DNA of 64,000 bases from Diadema setosum (lineage: Eukaryota > Echinodermata > Echinoidea > Diadematoida > Diadematidae), in NCBI GenBank assembly GCA_033980235.1, contig CM067067.1, forward strand, positions 36,559,200 to 36,623,199, read 5' to 3'. Both the position numbers and the translations under genes were made by a program. Below the pieces are notes generated by a model. That model ran no database searches. It worked only from the letters and a program-made list of their open reading frames with translations, and was not told where the DNA came from. This document shows positions 58,001-64,000 of the stretch, one piece after another (the stretch's first letter is position 1; each line of letters opens with the position of its first letter).

Positions 58001-60181
58001 ATATATGAGAAAATTTTAGTAGTCGGGCAGGAAATTTGTAAGAATTGTTTCTTTGTTAATTCAATAGTCAATTTTATTGAATACGCCAATTATAAGTTAG
58101 GCCTATATCTCATGGAAAAATACAGAAATTGGCGTTTTACTGTATCTTTTATGTGTCTGTTGTAAAATAATTTAAATATGAGTTTCTTTTATATTGTTAT
58201 GATATTGCCCCCCCCCCCAAAAAAAAAAAAGAAGAGGTATTGGAGCAACAGTTGATAAAATCCGTTACATACAGAATTTTAATTTGATATAAATTGAACT
58301 ATCATGGTAATTGTTTTATGCTTGTATTGACTTTTGCATGATTCTGAATAACTGGATTTTAATAAAGTCCCTCAGACTGAGGACACAAAAACCCACAAAC
58401 TTCGGATTAAAAAAAGAAAGAAAGAATGGCATCTAACATCACTCAAGGTAAAGGAATAAAAGCTATAAAATGAAATATGTGTGTGAATGTGAAAGGTTTT
58501 GCGTGCCTTTTCTTTCTAAGACTGCTGTGATTATGATTGTAGATAATATGCTACGTGATAAACACGCGGGCTTGCTAAAAATAAGTATGTCTTTATAACC
58601 TTTCCATCAAATAATATGTGCATTTTTTAGTTATTGATTAATCATTAGTCAATTATCTCTAATACAAACTTGTAATTCTTTCTAATGTTTTTGTTTTGTT
58701 TTGTATTTCACAGGTGAAGTTAAAAGAAGTATGGCTGAAAACAACCTGCCCTCTATATGTCAACTTTCTGAACCAGAAGATCTCGGAAAACTCACAAGAG
58801 AGTGGGTACTTTGTGGGGGAAAACGTGAGTAGTCACATTTTGGACACAATACGCTGATTTCACTATTTCCCATTATGCTTATTATGTTTATACGATCGCG
58901 AGCCTCTGCAAGTTTTGTATCCGCACCCCTATTTTTTATGAACAGTATAATATTGTTGAGCTTCAAGTTATACAGCCTTGTGAGAACGTTTTGGCCTTCT
59001 CTCCCGAGCGATGAGGTTCATAACCTCTTGAGCTCCCCTACTCCCTCTGGACTGTTTTGCTTGAGTATGTATTTGTATAGGCTTTTCCTTTATTTTTACA
59101 CACACACACACATACACACACACACACACACACATACTTTTCCAATAATCTTTATTCTCCCACATTCAAACATAAAAAAAAAAATAAACATTCCATTGAC
59201 TTGTTTCTGACGTGTGTGTTTCGGGTAATGTTACATAATGTTACATAACTTTCTGGCTCTAAATTTCTACTTTTTTGGGGGCTTGAAGCCCGCAGGTGTA
59301 CTCGTACGTCATACAGAAACCACGATTATCTTTGTACATCATTTCTCCGTTGTTTGTTGCAAACGACTTTGCTGTATCAACGCCTCTGGATTTTTCACGA
59401 ATCATTGATGTGACGCTCAGAGCTCTATGAGATAAACACTGTATATATATTTTTTGTCTTTGTATTTTCCTTTCTCTCGAAATTATGATATTCATATAAA
59501 CACTGAATATATATATTTTTTTTTTCTTGAAACAATGATACAGTTATAGTAATGTTCCCTATTCTGTAATTTACATCATTGTGTGTGCGTTTTATTTAGA
59601 TACTGTATATTATTTTGGGTTGACCTCTGATATTAGTAAGTGTGTGCGTGGTTGGAGATGGATATGTGTGTAAGTGTATGTGCACATGGTTGCCCAGTTA
59701 CTGTGTGGTACACGCGCGCGTGTATGGTATAGTAATTTGAGTTTGCTTAACCAAAGAATTTGAGGTATTCATAAATATCATTTGAGCTCCCTCGTGGAGA
59801 CCTAATTAGCTCCTTTGTGGAGTCAATATGAGCTCCCCCATGGAGACTTAATGAGCTCCTTTGTGGAGACGATAATGATGAGCTCCCTCGTGGAGACTTG
59901 GTACATACACATATATATTTAATAATGTTCATATTTTTCTAAGATTATTAATATTGTCTGTTTTATGTTAAGTGCTGTCTGGGGCAAATTATTTTGTATA
60001 GGGCCCCATTTTCCTCTTTCTTCTTTCTTTCTATAAAACAACAACAACAACAACATAATGTGATACATGTAGTATTCATTAGAAACAAAAATCAAAACTG
60101 GATATTTGACATTTGGCATTCCAGTCATCAAAAAAAAAATGATTATTGAAATAAAACAACAACAACAACAACAACAACATC

Positions 60182-60227
<46 letters not shown>

Positions 60228-60605
60228 CTCACACTCACACAAACACCAACGAACACTCACATGTATCTGATCTGTTATTACGGTGACAATAGCGTATATT
60301 AAAGCTATTTCGTATGATTGATAGCGACGTAATTATAATGCCCCTTGTGGTACAATATCCTTAGTAGATTCATAACACTTGTTTGTCTTTCTGCGTGTGG
60401 TTTCTGCATCAAACACTTTCTCCGTTTTAACTTTCTTCAGATATCTATGGCTGACTTCATCTTCTATGCTTTCATAGAGAGCGTGGTCAACATGGCGCCC
60501 GGAGCGCTTGACCAGTACCCAAAACTGCGCGCCAACCGCGAAGTCGTCAGATCTCGCGACAGGATCGCAACCTTCTTGGCCAAGCATTCGACCTCATTCA
60601 TGTAA
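55087..60605 (+). CDS. Sigma-class glutathione S-transferase (HPGDS-like)
   Basis: Five exons: 55087-55225, 56324-56416, 57102-57220, 58714-58824, 60441-60605, giving 208 aa, the normal length for the class. All junctions are GT-AG and in phase. The N-terminal thioredoxin-like domain has Tyr8 in the motif TYFTTRGRAEAIRLLL, the residue that activates glutathione in sigma enzymes. LPVVEIDG with the cis-proline is at 53-60 and the glutathione-contacting QS at 65-66. The helical C-terminal domain includes ESGYFVGEN and SMADFIFYAFIESV, and ends with PKLRANREVV and ATFLAKHS. Family knowledge: cytosolic dimer that conjugates glutathione to electrophiles; some members isomerise prostaglandin H2 to D2, which cannot be told from this sequence. 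The first ATG (55087) was chosen because it places Tyr at position 8. Introns carry a pogo-like element and tandem GAGCTCC repeats. Confidence 0.93.
56698..56758. repeat. Fragment of the CTCGTGGGC repeat family
   Basis: Two tandem copies of GTATNACTCGTGGGCTGTAT-like sequence followed by GTGTCGGTCTCGTG. The same modules build the foldback at 61197-61494. In intron 2 of the GST gene. Confidence 0.6.
56781..56966. mobile_element. pogo/Tigger-like MITE, 186 bp
   Basis: Ends CAGTGGACTCCCGTTATAAC and, inverted, CAGTGCACTCTCGTTATAAC, with TA on both sides (56779-56780 and 56967-56968). Further internal TTCGTTATAACC modules occur. The CAGTG start, TA target and CGTTATAACG inverted repeat are what is known for pogo/Tigger-type Tc1-mariner relatives. 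No transposase. In intron 2 of the GST gene. Confidence 0.7.
57221..58713. other. Intron 3 of the GST gene
   Basis: No exon or RNA seen. Contains a C11-A12 tract at 58208-58230 and two related blocks near 57570-57760 with ACCAGTCGTTGACCGG and ACCAGTTGTCGACCAA, perhaps a small inverted-repeat element. Confidence 0.4.
59099..59135. repeat. CA microsatellite
   Basis: About 18 CA units with two CAT changes, in intron 4 of the GST gene. Confidence 0.95.
59784..59897. repeat. Five tandem GAGCTCC...GTGGAGAC units
   Basis: Five units of roughly 24-32 bases with the consensus GAGCTCCYTYGTGGAGACTT (the second begins TAGCTCC). Each unit has GAGCTCC at one end and the partly inverse GGAG near the other. 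In intron 4 of the GST gene. Confidence 0.8.
60152..60245. repeat. AAC and CA microsatellites
   Basis: An AAC run (60152-60179) passes into a CA run (60184-60222) and degenerate CACTCACACAAACAC sequence, about 200 bases before the last GST exon. Confidence 0.95.
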
Positions 60606-61053
60606 AAACCGCACAGCCATGTACATACTGTACGCGCATCCCACATAATTGACATCACCTATGGTATGAATAATTTTAGAGTAAAGAGTACCTCTTGTGT
60701 CCTGTATTAAGCAGAATAGTCATTAGTGGATCCACGCCTTGCAAGCTTCGTAATTGCTGCATAAATGACATTTACAGGAAATTTATGACTGACAGAATTT
60801 AAAATGTTGTAAACAGGCCTATGCACAGCCTTCATATTACTGAGTGATAGATGGAGTGTCCGGACATCGAAAAGTTTTGACGTCACACTGCACGGTCTCA
60901 TTTCATCGATCTTCATGAATGCTGTCTTTCATCGAGCAGAATCAGAGATGCAATTCGTAGTAAAAACAATCCTATAATTTATTTTACGAACATTCACTGT
61001 GATGCATCGTGATACGTAAACATTAACGCGTAAAATGTGGTCTGGATGAAAGA

Positions 61054-61059
61054 AATAAA
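61054..61059 (+). terminator. Candidate polyadenylation signal of the GST gene
   Basis: AATAAA about 450 bases downstream of the GST stop codon and the first good match there. Weak evidence in AT-rich DNA. Confidence 0.3.
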
Positions 61060-61196
61060 ATCATGAAGAACAAGGAGATTATCCGGTGAGAGCCTCTAGA
61101 GTTGGCCCTATTACAAGAAAAAACGATACGGTATTTATGTCGACATTGCTCCTCTTATTGGGAAAAAAGTAGTCGTTCAAACGGATGCACGTGACA

Positions 61197-61494
61197 AGTT
61201 CGACACCCCAGAGTAATACAGCCCATGACCTCGACACTATAATTGATAAAGCCCGTGAGTCCGACACTAGGCAAACAAGGCCCACGAATCCGACACGCAA
61301 TCATTACATCACGAAGCTTACTAGTACTGTAATGTGTCGGTCTCGTGGGCCTTTTATTTGTCTTATTTGTCTTATTTGTCCAGTGTAAAGCTTATGGGCT
61401 GTATGACTCGTGGGCTGTTTAACTCAAGAACTTTTTTTTTCTCCAGTGTCGAGTTCGTGAGCCGTATGTCTCGTGGGTGTCGGGCTCATAGGCT
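61197..61494. repeat. CTCGTGGGC foldback element
   Basis: The left half carries GCCCATGACCTCGACAC, GCCCGTGAGTCCGACAC and GGCCCACGAATCCGACAC. The right half carries the inverse, GTGTCGGTCTCGTGGGCC, CTGTATGACTCGTGGGCTGT and GTCTCGTGGGTGTCGGGCTC. It is a palindrome assembled from repeats of about 17 bases. Non-coding, downstream of the GST gene. Confidence 0.75.
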
Positions 61495-62640
61495 GACCCT
61501 GTTCAAACTACGGCTGCAGATTACGGTTCCCAATTGGCTTGTACTGATATTTGCGCGCGGGAGATATTTCGAAGTGAAAATTCATGTACGAGTATAACAC
61601 TGGTTACCAAAGACCGGCAATGCTCAATAATAATTATGACTATAATACATACAATGGATTTATATCATATCAGATATTGTATTGAGAATATTGTTGTACC
61701 AAATAAATATTACACTCTTCAGAATCAATGCATAATAATTTTGGCTATTAGCATATTGAGTAAAAATGCAATTTATTCCTATGAAAAATACGAAAAAATC
61801 GAATGGCTTAAAAAGATAATAATGGTATGTCATGTTCATGCAGGAAAGTTCTGACAAACTTCGATGTAATCTTCCATTTGTTTTTACAATGACATTAAAA
61901 TCTTTTTAATCCTCATTATATTTACATATCAAATAGATTACAACGAATAGTGTTCATTCATTTTGTTCATTTCGTTTATTCCATTTCCACCAATGCAAAG
62001 CATTTTCATACACAAAATAACACATATCAATACAATGTAGTAACAAACGAAAATACGTGAAGTTGACAATACTACGCATCACAAAAGCAAATGAAAATTG
62101 AATCAGAATTAAATTGAATTGAAAATTGAATCAAAATTAAAGTTCAGTTGCAATTGATTCAAATTAGGTTCCACGTTTTATAATATATCTAGTACTTGCA
62201 GCCAGTTAGAATGAAGTACAAAACAGACATAATAATAAATATAACAACCTCAATCACAATCCGCAAACTTAAATTATAGCAAATCTCCGTTACCTACTGC
62301 AGTCTTTACGCACCTCACATGATTCTAAATCGCATTATTTGACGAAAACAGATAAAAACAGAATATTGCCTCATTTACTTTACTTAATATGCATTGTATT
62401 GTGTATAACAGCAAAGAACCTCGGACTCAGGTGTATCAAGATGGGAATCGGCAGTAAAGCTACGCTCTCTCTCCTTTCTTTCTCTTTCCTCTCTCTCACT
62501 CTCTCTCGTTCATATGAATAGTGTTATAATGCTGATATACAAAAGTATCTTTGGCTTTTGTCATCTTTGGTACGTTTTATAGTTGTGAGACGATAACAAA
62601 GAATGCCGCAGAGGCGATCCTTCATCAAACCTGCATATTT
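61495..62640. other. AT-rich spacer
   Basis: No gene seen. 62093-62167 has several AATTGAATCA-like repeats and 62465-62513 is a CT-rich tract. Confidence 0.45.
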
Positions 62641-62683
62641 ATACATACATACATGTATATAAATACACACAACACACACACAC

Positions 62684-62731
<48 letters not shown>

Positions 62732-62741
62732 TATATATATA
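62641..62741. repeat. Compound CATA/CA/TA microsatellite
   Basis: ACATAC units, then CA, then about 25 TA units. It produces Tyr/Ile-alternating open frames on both strands that are artefacts. Confidence 0.95.
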
Positions 62742-62875
62742 GCATACATACATATTCCATGTTATGTCAAGCATGATCCTATATACTTAAGGTAACTAGC
62801 CTCTTCAGATTTCTCTCTGTTCAGCAAGGGGGCATGCATACATAAAAAACATCACTGTTGTCGAAGAACGTCAGA

Positions 62876-62903
62876 CAGGGAGGTGAGAGAACTCGCCTCC
62901 CTG
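62876..62903. repeat. Short stable hairpin
   Basis: CAGGGAGGTGAG and CTCGCCTCCCTG form a 12-bp stem with one G-U type pair and an AGAA loop. It may be a repeat fragment. No RNA function is claimed. Confidence 0.5.
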
Positions 62904-63479
62904 GACAGACTCTGGTGCTCTGCTCCAATAGATATCTCCATCGTTACTGTTTTTGTGAGCATTACTCATTAATTGGTCACTTGCCATCTTAAATTGACGT
63001 CTACAGTCTCATTGACTGACACGCTTTCTAATTTTATAATCCAACATCTGTGAGCCCTTGGAGTATTGGGACAGAAAAATTCATACATGGGTACGAAAAC
63101 ATTTTGGGAAAAGTTCGGATGAAACTTTGAGACAGCCCGAACTGTGTCCGTGCTAAACGTCCACCTGCATATCATGTCCTTTGCTTACTCCATTGTCAAC
63201 CCCCCCCCCCTTTTTTTTTGGGGGGGGGGTACTTCCTCATTTGCCTTGACTGCTGGTTACCGGTGGAACGTCAGTACTGTCATAAGATAGAAAGCTCTGC
63301 GTTTTCAGCACACTCCCAATGACTGTTAATCATCACCACAGTCACAGTCACAGTCACAGTCCTATAAAACAAAGAAGAGAATAACATATATGATTATATA
63401 CAATGTATGTATAGATAAATAGATAGAGAGAGAGATTTATATGTACGCGTCGCTTTAAAAAAAATGAACACGCACAAAG
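62904..63479. other. Terminal spacer
   Basis: No gene seen. Includes the homopolymer hairpin at 63200-63229, four CAGTCA units (63338-63360) and a short GATA/GAGA run near 63415. Confidence 0.4.
63200..63229. repeat. C11-T9-G10 homopolymer hairpin
   Basis: Eleven C, nine T and ten G in direct succession, a perfect stem-loop of homopolymers. Confidence 0.9.
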
Positions 63480-63839
63480 TTAAAGAGCGAGAGGGCTCGG
63501 ATATTGTTTACGATTGGGAGCGGTGATTTGAACCATTTTTCTAATTACCTTTGATGCTTATGTAGGTCAGTTGTATCACAAAACATCCTACGAAAACAAA
63601 ACTTCGCAATACAGCCTAGAATAAAGGAGAAATTACTATTTTTCTCAATACACCGTAACTGTATAGACCGTTTATTCTAGAAACAATTTTATCACAAGTA
63701 TTGTGCACTTAACAGTGATTGTACTGATCAATATTTTTACATTGCTTGTTTCTATCCCTAACTCACATTTTTTAGAACTATTTTGAAGCACTAAAGCTGG
63801 ATGTTTGTTTCATTTGCAAATGGTAAATAATGCCTTTAA
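63480..63839. mobile_element. TTAA-flanked MITE-like repeat, family 2, copy 2
   Basis: A 360-bp relative of 12361-12721 with TTAA at both ends. Shared blocks include TCACAAAACATCCTA, CACCGTAACTGTA and GTTTCTATCCCTAACTCA. The left end is more diverged. Confidence 0.65.
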
Positions 63840-64000
63840 AATGGATTAAATTGCTTTGATGCAACATTGTTCCTGTCATGTGCAGCCCCTTGATTGATGC
63901 ATTAACTGCATCACATATGACATTACATTACACATCTTTATAATAGAGGCCTCACAAACAATTCGTATTACTCTCTACATAATCATGATCTATCCGTTCT

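Noticed and set aside
62524..62760. Tyr/Ile-rich ORFs on both strands
   Set aside because: Artefacts of the TA/CA microsatellite.

Overview
The window looks like AT-rich, intron-rich genomic DNA from a marine invertebrate, most likely a deuterostome of echinoderm type. This is inferred from the gene content, the GT-AG exon structure, the intact jockey/CR1-type LINE and the dense load of palindromic TTAA-flanked MITE-like repeats; no species can be read from the sequence. Genes occupy little of the DNA. Introns and spacers are mostly repeats, microsatellites and foldback elements.

Layout: (1) 1-4973 is spacer with a foldback element that encloses a tRNA-like sequence. (2) 4974-15923 (minus) is a nine-exon secreted type-B carboxylesterase, gene A, reconstructed here as 551 aa. 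(3) 16.2-22.9 kb is a spacer with a palindromic MITE and a roughly 475-bp TIR element split by a 4.5-kb LINE whose 998-aa endonuclease/reverse-transcriptase ORF is open throughout. (4) 24459-33629 (minus) is gene B, a tandem duplicate of gene A, 561 aa, with the same intron positions and phases. (5) 33.7-38.7 kb is low-complexity spacer. (6) 38666-52456 (minus) is a four-exon gene for a roughly 110-aa proline-rich, PPxY-bearing, C-terminally anchored membrane protein. Its 11-kb first intron holds a 162-bp tandem array interrupted by a 3,324-bp TIR transposon. (7) 55087-60605 (plus) is a five-exon sigma-class glutathione S-transferase, 208 aa, divergent from the previous gene. (8) 60.6-64 kb is repeat-rich spacer.

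The two esterases and the GST are enzyme families often involved in handling esters and electrophiles. They are not an operon-like system, and nothing in the sequence shows that they act together. The esterases have a complete Ser-Glu-His triad but lack the tryptophan that binds choline in true cholinesterases. The least ordinary material is repetitive: a TIR transposon with a paralogous empty site that fixes its TTA target duplication, an intronic array with YY1-like motifs, two foldback families built from short repeated motifs, and a 34-bp perfect inverted repeat about 10 kb apart that may bound a large composite element.

All exon boundaries were deduced by eye from GT/AG sites, reading-frame continuity and comparison between gene A and gene B. 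UTRs, promoters and polyadenylation sites are only weakly supported.
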